NCBI GenBank assembly: GCA_008933995.1
Contig: WARS01000054.1
Span: forward strand, 2,905,001 to 2,969,000
Length of the DNA stretch: 64,000 nucleotides
DNA from: Datnioides undecimradiatus
Taxonomy: Eukaryota > Chordata > Actinopteri > Lobotiformes > Datnioididae
Direction: 5' to 3'
Under the pieces are notes generated by a model that worked only from the letters and a program-made list of their open reading frames with translations, ran no database searches and was not told the DNA's origin. Position 1 is the stretch's first letter. Each line of letters opens with the position of its first letter. Of this stretch, positions 24,621-37,517 are shown in pieces. The position numbers were made by a program, and so were the translations under genes.

Positions 24621-27600
24621 TTACAGTATGCTCTCCCTCAGGTTCCCGCTGCTGGACGTGTTTGGCTGCTGACTTTCTGCTCGAGTCGCCGAACTTCGAT
24701 TCCACGTGTGGAAGTCCAGAAGAGCTTGGTTGAGTTTCTCCATCCAGTCCAATCTTTCCTGTTTGGTGTCAGCTGAAAACCAGCACCTGGACAAGAACAA
24801 CACCCATCAGCTGCTTGTGTGCTCTGTTCACTGCAAGAACAGTCTGAGAAGACAGACTTTCATACCTGAACCTGCTGTAGATGCTACTGAGCCTGTTGCC
24901 ATCCATCACAGTCAAAAGTACTTGTTCTACATAAAGTCAGATTTTGTTTAGAGTCAGATCTCCTCACTCTGGCCAGATTCTGCCTTCCTTACACTGGATA
25001 CTTGATCATTTTGGAATTCTAGTTATTATCGATTCCTTACGGAGCCTGAGAGACCTCGTCCAAACTCATTCATCAGATCTTGTGTTTCCCAACCTTTCCC
25101 ACCCCGACATCCTTGGATGCTTTGCTCCTTGTCCAGAGGGACAGACTGATACACCAAGGAGCTGAAGCAGTTGCAGACTTGAGGACATCAAGCTGCAAAC
25201 ATGGACTCATTTACTGCAAACTCAGCTAATTGTAAAAACATTTTAAAATTGCTTTTCAGTGATTTGATTTAGATTTTTTTTGTTTGAAGATGCCTGGTTT
25301 GCTTTACTTCATGTATTATAATGTTCTTAGTTAATGGCTTTTAGTTTGATTTACTGTCCTTCTTATTGTAAAACACTTTGTAAGTGAGTTTTAAAATGTT
25401 GTGTATGAATAAGGTTTTTATTATTATTATTAAAAGCGTGTACAGGCTTCTAATATTAGTCTTTTTTATAGTAATCCATTTCGGAAACATTTCTAGACAC
25501 AACCCAGTCACTGACGTCACAGAAGGTATTAGGCATCAGTGGTCACATGTAAGACCCCCTCTGTGACATCACTAGCTGGCTGCAGTCAGACGAGCATCAC
25601 TGTTCATTCTAACTGTAAACAGATTTGGAAATGACATTTAAACAAGTTTTCATAATAAATGGAGAGTGTTACTTGATACTGGAACAATAAGAGAATCATC
25701 ACAGATGATCAAAACCATTTGTGCCTGACAGAAGGTCTGGGATTTAGACAGAAGAAGGCAGGAAGCAGGTTGATTATGATCCATGAACACAGGAGACAAA
25801 GCTCTGTTTGGTGCTCTCAGTTACCTATTTACACTTCACTGACCAACTATCCCACTTTTCAGAGTTTGAGTTGACATGGAAGCTTACTTGGCCAAGCCCT
25901 CCTGGCTGTCGTCCTGCTGCTGCTGGATGCTGCTCACCAGCTCAAAGGTGAACGGTCGAGCACAGGAGTCCCTCTTAACAGGCCTGACGGACTGACTGGA
26001 GGAGCTGGACAGGGAAATGCTGCCCTCTGCTTCCTGAGAGGTTCAAACAGAAAACACTGTCCAGTGATCTCAAAGAACTTGGTGCCTCAGTCTGCAGCTC
26101 GGCCTGCTGCTCCATACATACCTTAGTTTCCTTGTCATTGGGGTGGTTCCAGTAGTGCATGTTGCATCCCTGCAGAACAAAGTACCTGCGATGCCACACC
26201 CCATATCCACTGATCAACTCAAACATCGTCTGGGAACAGAAGCAGAGAGAGGCTGCAGTGAATTTAATGCAGATGGAAGCGTTTATTGCAGAGTTTTAGG
26301 AAACAGTCGGATTTGTGTGAATGTCTGCACGAGACATCTGCTCCTTCTCACAGTGAGTGACACGTTTTAAAACATTTCTGACAAAATGGAATTCTAGTTT
26401 ACTTTGTAAGTCACAAGTACAAAACTGAATTGCTCATTAAGATAAAAAGCAATGTAGCTGGGAGGTTTCTAAACATAAGAAGCATCATTACTGACCAGAA
26501 AGCCCTGGTGCTGCACATTAGAGTGACTCTGGCTGTCCAGTCTGAGGTAGATGTTGCCCTCTAGAGGAGAGAGAAAGGGCACCTGCAGTACAGGGAGGAA
26601 GAGGGAGGGGACACACGGTTAAACTGGCACGATGTGAAGACGCAGACGAGACACAAGATGGAACAATCTGATCAATTTCAGCCCAACATGCCGTTCATTC
26701 ATTACTGTACTGTAAAGCTCCTCAGGAAGGCCCCTACAGGCTGTGGTCTATGTTTAGAAAGGCAAACACACACACACACACACAGATTCTACAGGAAGAA
26801 TACTGGGTGAAATGACACAGCGACTTGATTGAAATTGTAGTTTTAATGCTGCCTTCTCCCTCCCAGTCATGTCCTGTCATCGTCTAATCCAAAGTTTAAT
26901 GATGCAACAGTGCAGCAGAGAAGTGTAACAGCATGTGTGCAAATACAGTTCACTATAAATACACATCCAGGGTTTGTGTCCCAGCAAATATCCATTTTCT
27001 ATTTTGCCTTTAAGCGCTGTGTCATTTCACAACAGATGCTCTGCGAGTCAAAACACAAAGATTATGGAAATTGTCTTTGGTTCATGAGATCAGGTGGGAA
27101 AGGGGTTAAACAAATGAGAGGAAATTGATTCAACACAAACAAATATGATCAAGACTGAGGTGGAGGTTAATTTCTCTGACTGACATGACGAGTCACATGG
27201 GTTAGCAGTGAGAGGGGAAAGGCTGACAGGGTTGTGAAAAGAGTGAAACCTTTTCCTGAAATTCATCTCCCAGCAGCCTCCTGATTTTGCCTTCAAGTTT
27301 CATCTGAGTGGAGGAAACAAGACAGAGAGGGGGAGGGAGGCAGACAGGGAGGGGCAGACGCGTTACATCACCAGTGAGCCCACCCATGTGTACAACCTTC
27401 TAACAGAGTAATGAAAAGAGGCAGAGTGCTGCCTGTAGGACTGTGCTCTCTGTGGTCGGCCAGTGCTGAAGGTAAAAGCTGAAATGCACAGGGAGGTGAC
27501 AGCTGATGTGGTACTTGGACCATTCCTTCTAGATGTTATTGATTCATTCATAATCGCCATGTCCAAATTTCTTTTCCCAAGATTATTCCTATCATCTATC

Positions 27601-30600
27601 ACGTTTTACATCACTGAAGTTTACAATTACTTATTTACTTAATTACTTACTTACAAGCTTCTGTGTGTTAGTCTTTTTAGTTTTAACAGTCCTGCGTTCA
27701 TGAACACTGTCTTCAGCAGTAGACACAATCTTCTGGCCCAGAGTAAAACAGCTGTGTACAATTGAATTCGTAAAGATGCTAAAAACAGTGCGAACAGCTC
27801 TTCCCGGCTCTTTACCTTATCCAGAGGGAACTTGCTGTGTCCCAGTGAGGTCAAGGTGATCTTATGAGACCCCACCAAACAAAAGTTACTGGAGCGACGA
27901 GTGCTGAGAGCAGGAAGAGCGGCTGAAGGACAGAAGAAGAAGCACAGAGGGAAAATTCATCACACACATGAACTGGTTCATCTACACAGCCATTATGGCC
28001 CATGGTACTTTATTGGATGGATGAAGTTTATTTAGTGCAGAATGAATTAGCGCCATGCATTTTATCTATGTGTAGCACATTTTCTAACATTTACTACATA
28101 TCACTCTCAAGTCCAACACAGAGCAAAATGAAGCTTTATTGTTCTGCAACAAGTTTTGACAAAATGAAAAACTTACATGTCAGAGTGTTACTGGATCTCT
28201 GTGGAAGCAAAAAAAAGTTGAAGTCACGCCTCAGTCACAAAGGCAGCACACACTACAGGAGGACGGTATGAAACAAAAACTTGGCACTCACTGTGATCGT
28301 ATTCAGGAGCTTTCTTGGCGTGACCTAAATATGTGAACACAGCATACGTGAATTATCTGGTCAATGATACACACACAGCTCATATTTGACCCATGTACTT
28401 ACCCGTGACTTGGTGGCGGTGCGGTCCATGCTGCAGTTACTAACTGAGGTGGGGGACTAGATGGGATGAAAACAGGCAGATTGAAAGTCCACATCAGATT
28501 TAACAGTCCTGTGCATTTAACAACGTTCTGCAGCTGACTGCGATTGATCCTGCAATACTTAATGCTGCTACAATAAAGTGCTAACAGTCTACCCCACCAC
28601 TAGCAACACACAGATAAACAATAAATGTGAAATTACTTGTGTGACTTGTGGTCCCAAACAGTCTGGTCAATCCAATTCATTTCTGTTTATTTAATATTAT
28701 TTTAATGAATATGGAAATGTGTTGTCTCACCAGGCTGTAGACTTCCACATCAATTTCAAAGGACGAGCGAATGTCCTTTCTGATGTATGAAGGAGACAAA
28801 GCGAGCAAGGTATTAATCTTTGTATACCTGACGTGCTCACAATGATACAGTCACAATGCAGAGAGCTATAAGCGTTTCAGTTTGGGTAATGTTGTCTGGA
28901 TATGACAGTTCTTTCATTATTTGCAAACAAAATAGAAATGTGAGGAAGAAAGATGGATTTACAGGGTCACAGCGGTGGGGAAGGAGATGGTGTCTCCATT
29001 CTGAGCATCAGCAGCTGTGGCCAGAGGAGTGGCAACAATGTTGCAGGGCCCATAGCGGATGAGGACAAAGAAGTAGTGACTGGGTCGACCTAAATGTACA
29101 GAAACGATCTGTGTTAAATAAACCCTGTATTTGAAAACACGTGCATCTGTAGCGTTCGACTGCTGTGCTACCTGTTCGGTTGTGTGAGGAGCACACAAAT
29201 TCGACTTTGAGAGGCAGCTGGATGTTCGTGATGCTAACGGTCCCTCTGCAGGGCTGCTGGGAAACGTAGTCCCTGTCCTCTGCTGATGTCTCTCCTGACT
29301 CTGAGTTCCTCTCCTCCCTCAGTCTGGCCACCTCTGCCAGCAGGGCGGAGCGCTTCTCACCTGAAACAGACGAGTAGATCACAAGAACAATAAGCAACAC
29401 AAGTCATTTTAAACAGTGAGGAGGAATACTCTTCTTATGCTACAAAAAAAAAATCCAGGATTTTGAACAGGATGTAACAGCCTTATGAAACTGCAGGTTT
29501 TTAAAACGTAAAGACAGAAATAAACAATGCAAACATCAGTCTTGCTGGAGCAATAAACCCAAAATCTTGATGTACATACACGAGACCAGCAGCAGCTTCT
29601 CCGCTTCAGCCTCCTCCAGCGAGCCTCGTCCGTGCTCTTCATCAGTGCAGCAGCTCAGAGCCTGCAGGGTCTGGTTGATCACATTCTGCAGCTTCCCTGC
29701 CTCTTCATTAAGAGCCTAGACAGAAAGACAGACACTCAACATTTAATTCAATCAAAGCAGTTGTAGTATGACCAATAAAGTTAGAGCTAATGTTCAGTAC
29801 TGATTGACCTATTGTTAAAGGTGTTGTTCAGCAACAGTTAATGTGTTCGTCTGTGTTCATTTAAAATGCAGTATTTGAGAACACTGCAACACACCGAGAT
29901 TCTCTCCTTGCTGTTGACCGAGGGCTGAGGCTGGGACTTCTCTGCGGCTCGTCTCTGAACTCCAGGGGTGACACTGTGAATGGTGGGCTGCTTACTCTGT
30001 CTTTGTGTGCGGTATGCATCAATACTGCCATCACAGAACAAATCACAATCAGATTTCACACGTGAAACTTCCCAGTACCCATCAACTACACAGGCAAGTC
30101 AAAGTATGTAAACAATGCACCCACTAACTGACAGTTATTACAGACTGTACAGCTCCCAACAATAGTAATTATGAAAATATAATAATTTGATACAGCCTCC
30201 TCCTAAGTTTTAATAATGGAACTCTGATGCAGCCTCTAAACCGAAACTACTTAACGTTAGGGAACACTGAAGAGTGACTTTGTATTAGTTAGCTTTGCTT
30301 TCAGTAACTGTGCTTTGGCAAATGGTAGAAAATACCTGATGAGTCGAGACTGAGAGTTCAACTGGAGTTTATTTCAAACACAATATGTAGAAACTGCCGT
30401 GTTGCTCCTGTGTTACCTGTACAGAGGAGCTGATTCAGCAGGAGGGGTGGACGTCTCCTCTGGAGTCAAGAACAGAGTTGGAGGATTTGACTCCTGGCTC
30501 ACTGCCAGTCGCTGGTGTGGGATATGAAACATTATTATGGAATATTCCAAACTCTAAATTTAACAGCTTTCTGATAAGAAGTTAATCCAGAAAGCTCAAA

Positions 30601-33600
30601 GTTATGAATTCCCTTACCAGAGGGGTGACCACAGCCTCCACAGACTTGCTGAGTGGAGACAGGATCCCAGTGGGAGGAAAGGTCAGCAGCTCATCTCCGT
30701 TGCCTTCAAGCATCTTGCTCTCATCACACTCTCCTTCTTTAACCTCACCCTCTTCTTCACTCTTCTCCTTCTCGGACTCTGTGTCCATCTTGTCTCTGTC
30801 AACGCATGCACCAATTCCACTGTCATGGTCCTCGGTGTCTTCATCATCCGCCCTCTCCTCCTCCATCCTGCCAGCGTATTCCAGCACCTCCTCAAACATC
30901 TGGTTGATGATTTCAGCTGTGTTTGTCTCGTCGTGAGAGCTCAGCTCGGCATCTGTGGAAAGAAACATTAACAAATGTATCAAGTCACGCTGTCGAACGA
31001 GGATCTCAACAACAGCTTGATTAACAGTGAGGTTGCAAGTGACTGAACACGCTGCTCTTGGCATACACCCAGAATAAACAATTTACCATTGACCTTACGA
31101 ATAAGTGACTTCACCCATGTGTTCCACTTCTCCTAAGGTGTCCACAGGCAGCCCAGGTGCTCATATTCACATCTTCTTACTGCTCTCACCTGACATACCG
31201 GCCTCTGCCCTGGCCTCCATGGAGGTGTTTGTCTCAGACAGGGTGGAGTCATCGATCAGCCTGGGCTCCAGAACAAAGGTGACTTTCTTTGCGCCCTCGC
31301 CTCCCTCTGCCTTGTGAGAGGCCTCTCTCAGCCCGTCTGCCACTCCCTGCAGTTCATCTACAGCATCTTGCTCCATCTTATCTGCCTCCACAAGGTGATC
31401 TGACAGCTGGACCTCTATCAAACCCTGAGCTGCACCACGTCCATCACTGGCTGCTGATTCGGCCTCAGTCTCTACCTTAGGTTTTGAAACATCGCCTATA
31501 GTTGTTTCAAGCTGTGTATACTCTGCCTGTGTTTCCTTGTTACCCTGAGCTACATCTGAGAAAGGACATGCTTCTGTTTGTTTCACTCCATTCAGGCTCC
31601 TTCTGTCTGACTCTAGATCCATAACCTGTTCTTTTATAGTGCCAGTCTGGACCTCCTTTGACTGTTGAGATGCATCATATGTATGGGTACGTCCTATGTC
31701 TTTCTGGTCTTGAGAAATATCCATGTCTCCTGTGAGTGCTGCCTCATAACATCCTTCACAGGACTCTACGTCCCCTTGGTCTCTGTGTAAAGTAGTGTGG
31801 TCGTTCACAGAGTCATCTAAACCGCTTTCTGACTCCAGTTCATCCTCCTCGGGTTTATGTTTCTCATCTTCAAGCATTTTAGTGGAGCCGGCAATTTCAG
31901 CAGAGACATCGTCTAAATAACATTTACCACCCCGGCTGTCAGAGGGTTCACGGCGCTCTACATCCCTGCTGCTTTTTTCTTTTCCCACTCCGGAGGATTC
32001 CATCTCCTCCTCTTTCTCCTTAGCGCACACATTAGCACACACATCCACGTCCTGTTCTGCGGTGCTGACAGACTCTTTCTCTCTGCACACTTTGACTTGA
32101 GGATATCTCCACAACCTTAACTCCTCATCTGTGGAAGGCTCAATGGCCTCCTCACTGTACGAATAACTATCAACTTCTTCACCTCCCTCAAATGAAAACA
32201 CCTCATTCATGCTCTGTTCAGTTACTTTGGAAACCTCATCTGTTTCACTAATGTCTAACTCAACTGTGTGAGTTGATTCTAGCAAGCTCTCCTTAGCCTC
32301 TGTCGGCAGCTCTGATACATGCTGATCCTCTGCTGCGGAGAAACTCTGATCCTCACTAAAAGACAACTTCAGCACAGATTGGGTCTGAGATTGTCGGGAC
32401 CCTAGCTGCTCGTCTTCGTTTCCACCTGAAGCTCTGTGCTCTTTCTCCTTCCTGACTTCACTGTGATGAGCGCTTTGCTCCTTCCATCCCATCTGCAGCG
32501 GCCCTTCATTAGAGTTCTCGGGCTCTACAGGTGCTGCTGGAGCTGCAGAGTCACAGGGTGCTCTTTCACCTGTCGAAACAGTCGTCTTACGTCTTAACAC
32601 TGGGCCACCTGAGCGCCATACGTGATTACATGAACAGCAGGTTCTGAGTCTTCAGTGTAGGATATTGATTGCATTTGGAGAAACAAATTACAAAGGGCAC
32701 ATACCATGAAAGAGAATACAAGGACTGATTGAATTTTACAAATCTTTTTCTCTTTGTGACTATGAACGTGCTCCCACCTGCAAAAGACACTGTGTTCAAA
32801 TCTGTTTTTTTAAAAGCTGGTGTTGATTTTGAAGCTAAACTTTGGCTGCTGATCTGATCCCTGTGGAACTGACTGGGATTGTAAATCTACTTGTAAAGTA
32901 ACCTCAGAGTGTAACTATGCATCACTTCTAAATAATAAGATCAGATGAGCCAACAGTATTTAATGGTGTCTATACTTTATATTAAAATGCTATATTATAT
33001 TAAAATGCATGGTCATAAAACTGTCAGTATTGGTGCTGATACAGACCCAATGAGCCAGATTAGTGAATTATTGTGTCAAAAGTCAGAAGTCTTACCTGTC
33101 CCATTTGACGGTTGCTCCTCTGCACCTGATGTAAGAGTTTCAGTGAAGCTGCCATCTTTCAGCCCAGGTTCACTGTCAGCCTCCTGAATGAGGCACAAGG
33201 AAATAACGATGAGAGGTGGAAACGCAGGAGAGCTTTATTTGATGCTTCCAAACTAAACTATTACAGCACAAATGAGACAGCTACTGGTCACTCCTGTTCA
33301 GTGACAAGTGAAGTGAAAAGATCCTTTGTGTGAACAGACAGTTCCCTCAAAACCACACCAGGCTTACATGTGTAATGATTCAGAAGTGACCGTCCTCCCT
33401 CTTAAAGACACTAGAGCCATGTGAATGGGTGCCAACAAACGCTTATATACTGATATCTTTGTTGTGCTGTTATCCCATTCAATTCTCATCACTCCCCAGA
33501 TACACAGTGCACTCTGTGGACTCCATGTGTCAAAGTGGCCAGAGAGTGAAGAGCTTTGGTCACAGACTCACATCCCAGGGCTGCACAGGAGGCCAATGAA

Positions 33601-36004
33601 CTCCCCCTCTGAACCTAAGCACCCAGCAGGGAGATGAGGGGCCAGGAGGGGTCCTTCCCTGCTAATATTCACACAAGCTAGTGTGTAAAGCATCTCAAAC
33701 AAACGGGAAATGCCTCAAATTCATTCACAAAACAAATGAACACAGAAGAAATTGTCTCTGACCCGTGAGTCTCTTACTGCTGGACATGTGTCAGTCATGT
33801 GTAAATGTAAAAGCTGTCTTATTTTTATTCAGTGGAGATCCAGGAAGGTCCCTGCTGCTTTGAGTAATGCTGAAAACTAGGTTGTACTGTTTGGTCTATT
33901 GTTTATGAACCAAATAACCCACATCTACTTCAATACAACAGAAAATCAATCAGCACGAGACATTACTGCCATTACTGCCACTAAAACAGTCTTGAATGTT
34001 TGAAAAGCAAACTATCGTGATGACTAACTCACCTGAGTTAATGAGGGATCAGAGCTGCTTCTCTTCAGCCAGGCATTCTCACTGATTGGTTGGAAATGCA
34101 GCTGGCTCAACTCTTGCTCCCGTTCCTGATTTGCAAAACCAAACCAGTCCCGATGTCAGATACGCACTCTGCCAGCGCTCAGACAACAACAACATATCAT
34201 CTGTTTATTTGATTAGAAAGATTTTAACTACTATACAGTTCATTTGCTCACCTAAGAACAAGAACCTCAGAGCTAGAATGCTGTCCATCCCACTAGTGTA
34301 CGTATGAAATCAGTAAAAATAGCCCCTGCACTGACCTGGCGCATGCGAGAAGCCCGCTTAGAGCTTGGTGTTGTAGTGCCCTGGAGTTTCTGCTGAATGC
34401 CAGAGACGACGCTGGAGCAGGGCCGAGGGCAGGAGTTGGTAGGGCTTGGCGTGGGGGCAGGACTTGCCTGGAACACTGGGACTTTGAACCGCTCCATTCG
34501 CTGATGAAATTCTCCCTCACCTGGATGGAAAACATTTATGGAGATGATGTTAAGACATAAAAATTAACTCATGCCACAATCAATTTAGCTAGATTTTCTG
34601 CACCAGCTGTTGGCCCACTGTCAGGCCTGCACTGATTTCATCCTTTATTGCACTACAAGTGCACAAGTGTGGAGTTTGGATGTTGTTTGGGATATGCCTT
34701 TGTATCTTGTTGTTTCACCTTATATGTAGTTTGAATGCTTGTGTTACTCCCACTGAATGTTGCATCATTTACCTTTTAAGGTGGCTGGATTGCTGAATTC
34801 AAAAGGTAAGGATCAACGAGAATCCGTCTTGCCAGGCTTGTGGTCAAACCACAGTGGTTCGGACCAATCAGCGTCCTAAGAGGAGCTACTGGCAGCTACA
34901 GGCACTGTTTTTCTTGTTTTAGCTCTCCTTCCCTGACTCGCCTCTATCATGGAAGTGCCTGCCCGATGTCAAACAGTTTATAGGATGACTTCAAAGATGG
35001 TTCTGTGTAACAAACCATCTGACATGTCACATTCCTGCAGATCACTTTCTTTCCTAACAATATATTCACTGGTGACAGGTTTGATTTTCTCATTTTAGAT
35101 GTTTCTGCATGTGCATGTCCATGAATCCTCACCGAGGAGGTTTTCTCTGAAGGCCTTTTCGTTGACAATCACAGATGGGCTGTCAGCCCCGGGATCAGAC
35201 AGGCACCGCTGTGCCAGAGGAGCTCCTCCTGAAACAGGACACACTTGCTGTTATTTAGTTTATTTGTCTAGCACACACTGTCGCAGTGGTTTGACATGGA
35301 TTGCTCAACACCTTGACACAGTTCCTTTCTGGCATGCAGACAATTCAGACTGACTGATGACATACATGACATGTCACCACTTCAACCTGGGTCGTGAAAA
35401 TAAACGCTAACACTCCTGTATGTGCAGATAAGTACACACACGACCAACCGTCTTTAACGCTAATGTTGAGGCTGTAGTTTTTGAACTTTGTTAAACCTGT
35501 ACATCTGCATTGCTTTATAATGACATGTGCTTCCTATATTTTGCCTTCTGTCATAGATAAAAATGGAAACAACAAAACATTAGAATGTGTGTCTAAAGAC
35601 TAGAGGTGGGATTACCATCTCGTCTCTGGGTGAGTTGCTGGACTCGGGACCGGACTGAGGGGACCACCGGTGTGTCTGGCTTTGTCTGTTGCTCAACTAG
35701 GCGTACAGAGGAGGACGGTTCAGGGCATCGGTTCTCCTGACCAGGTGCCTCCAGTCGCCGCCGCTTCTGGGTATCATTCACCTCTGAGACATCAGATAAA
35801 AAAAGGACAAAAGTCAAGAATGTACACAACTGCAAATGTGCAGACACACTGTATTTAGAAAGATATGCAAATGAGCCTTTACATTCTTGTTAATAAAGGT
35901 GCAAACCAACCTGAGGTTGAGAGGACATTGTCTTCAGAGTCTGACAGAGGTGCTCTCTGTCTCTTCAGGCTCAAGTTGCCACTGTTTTCCTCATCAGCTT
36001 CCAT
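24621..36004 (-). CDS. anln2: Anillin-like actin-, septin- and membrane-binding cytokinesis scaffold (probably anillin 2)
   Basis: Twenty-three coding exons join in phase to about 1313 codons (human ANLN 1124 aa): 35911-36004, 35616-35783, 35133-35228, 34336-34520, 34033-34125, 33096-33183, 31190-32569, 30618-30952, 30417-30511, 29895-30024, 29580-29715, 29172-29360, 28963-29089, 28731-28779, 28403-28456, 28292-28324, 28177-28198, 27816-27922, 27250-27303, 26496-26582, 26122-26229, 25888-26033, 24621-24786. Conserved pieces in order: [14 protein letters not shown], the long acidic exon, [10 protein letters not shown], the anillin homology region ([26 protein letters not shown]), then a PH domain ([29 protein letters not shown]). 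Anillins link actomyosin, septins, RhoA and the membrane at the cleavage furrow. Compared with human ANLN the first ~35 residues are missing, so I assign it to the second fish paralogue; that paralogue call is inference. Confidence 0.9.
25000..25435 (+). repeat. LINE-like 3' end in the last intron of the anillin-like gene
   Basis: The end of this block reads 'gtaaaacactttgtaagtga', then a stretch ending in a TTATTATTATT tail. This resembles the 3' tail of fish LINE elements (TGTAAAGCACTTTGTA ... AATAAA ... TTATTATT). No reverse-transcriptase frame is present, so it is a 5'-truncated copy. The left boundary is a guess. Confidence 0.5.
26765..26784 (+). repeat. (CA)n microsatellite in an anillin-gene intron
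   Basis: About ten CA units. Confidence 0.9.
27250..27303 (-). other. anln2: 54-nt in-frame exon, possible cassette exon of the anillin-like gene
   Basis: This exon encodes [18 protein letters not shown] between the segments matching human FVLDK and VPFLSSLEG, which are contiguous in human ANLN as I recall it. The acceptor (TTTCCTCCACTCAG) is good but the donor (GTTTCA) is weak. Both ends are phase 0, so skipping would keep the frame. Confidence 0.6.
28177..28198 (-). other. anln2: 22-nt microexon of the anillin-like gene
   Basis: On the minus strand a pyrimidine-rich stretch ending GCTTCCACAG precedes 22 bases, then a donor GTAAGT. It adds RSSNTLT plus one base. Without it the flanking exons (28292-28324 and 27816-27922) are out of frame by one base. 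With it they join to a protein matching human ANLN across this segment (ITTKSN...RTSNF). Confidence 0.85.
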
Positions 36005-36535
36005 ACTGAGCTGTAAGCACAGCGACATCACAGACGGTCATTCCTCTAAATACCTGCGCACTATTGATCAAACCAAGGAGGGTTGTTGACAGTGAAGGTC
36101 AGCTCAGTCACTATCACTGGCTGCATTAATACAGGTTTAAACCACTAACTCAATGCTAAACAGATATTTGTCTAGAATGACTAAAGCTAGCCTTCAGTCG
36201 GGCTTCGTGCAGCCAGAACAAACACTGTGTCGGATTATTCTCCACAATGACATGAAGGGTGACAACGCCCAGCGGTTCCAGCTCAGGTCATATTGAAAAT
36301 GGAGCACAAGACAGGCACAATAATAATGTTAGCCCATGTTAGCAACACCGTCCGTTGAGTCCGCTCATTTCAAGCTAACTTATCTAAAGATGGCCAGCGC
36401 ACGCACCCATTATCGTTAGCTTAGCTTCGTATGACAAGCTAACTTTAGCAAGAGCTAGTTTGTCTTGATAACGTTAGAACAGAGTCAGCGGGGCTAAAGT
36501 AGCGTAATGCCGAACAACAACGTTGGCTGCCTTAC

Positions 36536-36720
36536 CTGAAAAGATGTGTGTATGAAAGCAGTCTGTATATTCCAGGTCAACACTAACTGACAGACAGCAA
36601 GAAACAGTCTTCTTGTTGTTTTATGCTTTCGGTCTCCTCCTCCAACTTTGAATTTCAGCGGGTCTTCTGACGTAAGCGGAACTACAACTGGAGTCCCGGA
36701 AATAGTCCGGAAGAGCGCTG
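36536..36720 (-). promoter_or_regulatory. 5' non-coding exon and promoter of the anillin-like gene
   Basis: On the minus strand ...CATCTTTTCAG meets a donor GTAAGG below 36536. The coding exon begins behind an acceptor (GTGCTTACAG) ten bases upstream of its ATG... region, so exon 1 is non-coding. Upstream motifs are a CRE-like TGACGTAA at 36668-36675, an ETS-type CCGGAAG at 36707-36713, and TTTGAA at 36647-36652, which matches the CHR element of G2/M genes. There is no TATA box. The motif roles are inference. Confidence 0.5.
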
Positions 36721-37420
36721 ATCTAGGATCAGACTGACTACAGCAGGACAGGACTGCTTAGCAGACTGGAACATTGTGGAATCCGATTCCAACTCTGTAC
36801 CTGCTGAACAACTCAAAGTGGGCTCATTTCACCGTATTAAACAGAATACACACGCCAGCCAACATTCCACTACATCAACATGTATTGTTTAGCTTTGACC
36901 AAAATTAACTACCAGTGTGTATGCAATAGAGGTTTGAAGTCATATAGCAAAACAGTTTTAAATCGCCTTATAAAAAGTATCTTTATAGTGTGTAAATGAA
37001 CTTATTAGTGACTTACTTTTTCAGTGAATATGATGAAACGCACAAAGTTACTGCACATTATCTTGAATGTAAAAACTGTTTTGATGAGCAAATGTATTAC
37101 ATGTGTGGTCATGCTGTGTGCCTGTGGTTTGTTTTGTAGTCTTGCTGCCATTGGTTTCTGGAAATGTAAAAGTTGAAATGCTAAAAGCAGATTTCATGAG
37201 AAAACCAGAAACAAAATGTCACTGAAACTTTGTAATAAATGTTTCTGTTCTGTTCATTTTCTTTTCTGATAAAAACTTTTCTGTGTAAGTGTGCAATGAG
37301 CTTGATCTTTCTAAGTACTAAGTAAAAGTCCTAAACTAGACAGCAGGCATGCGAGTGATCTCAGAGGTTAGAAGTGATGGAGGTTGGCTGACGACATGGA
37401 TGTTTCTATTCCACGATGGA
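36721..37420. other. Spacer between the anillin-like promoter and the chemokine remnant
   Basis: AT-rich sequence with no open frame or repeat that I recognise. Confidence 0.4.
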
Positions 37421-37425
37421 CAGGA

Positions 37426-37432
37426 TTTATAT
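37426..37432 (+). promoter_or_regulatory. TATA box of the chemokine-like gene
   Basis: TTTATAT lies 92 bp upstream of the chemokine ATG, a normal spacing for an inducible chemokine promoter with a short 5' UTR. The 5' UTR carries a CAT/CAC trinucleotide run near 37480-37505. Confidence 0.5.
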
Positions 37433-37517
37433 GCTGTGCTAAGAGCCGATCACAGCAGAGACAGAAGAAGAACAGCAGCATCATCATCATCATCACCACC
37501 ATCACCCTGACAGCATC

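Noticed and set aside
27816-28324. Apparent one-base frameshift in the anillin-like gene, suggesting a pseudogene
   Set aside because: The 22-nt microexon at 28177-28198 restores the frame with good splice signals.
31167-32600. A 477-codon open frame that looks like a single-exon gene
   Set aside because: It is the large internal exon of the anillin-like gene. Splice sites on both sides and phase-compatible neighbours show this.
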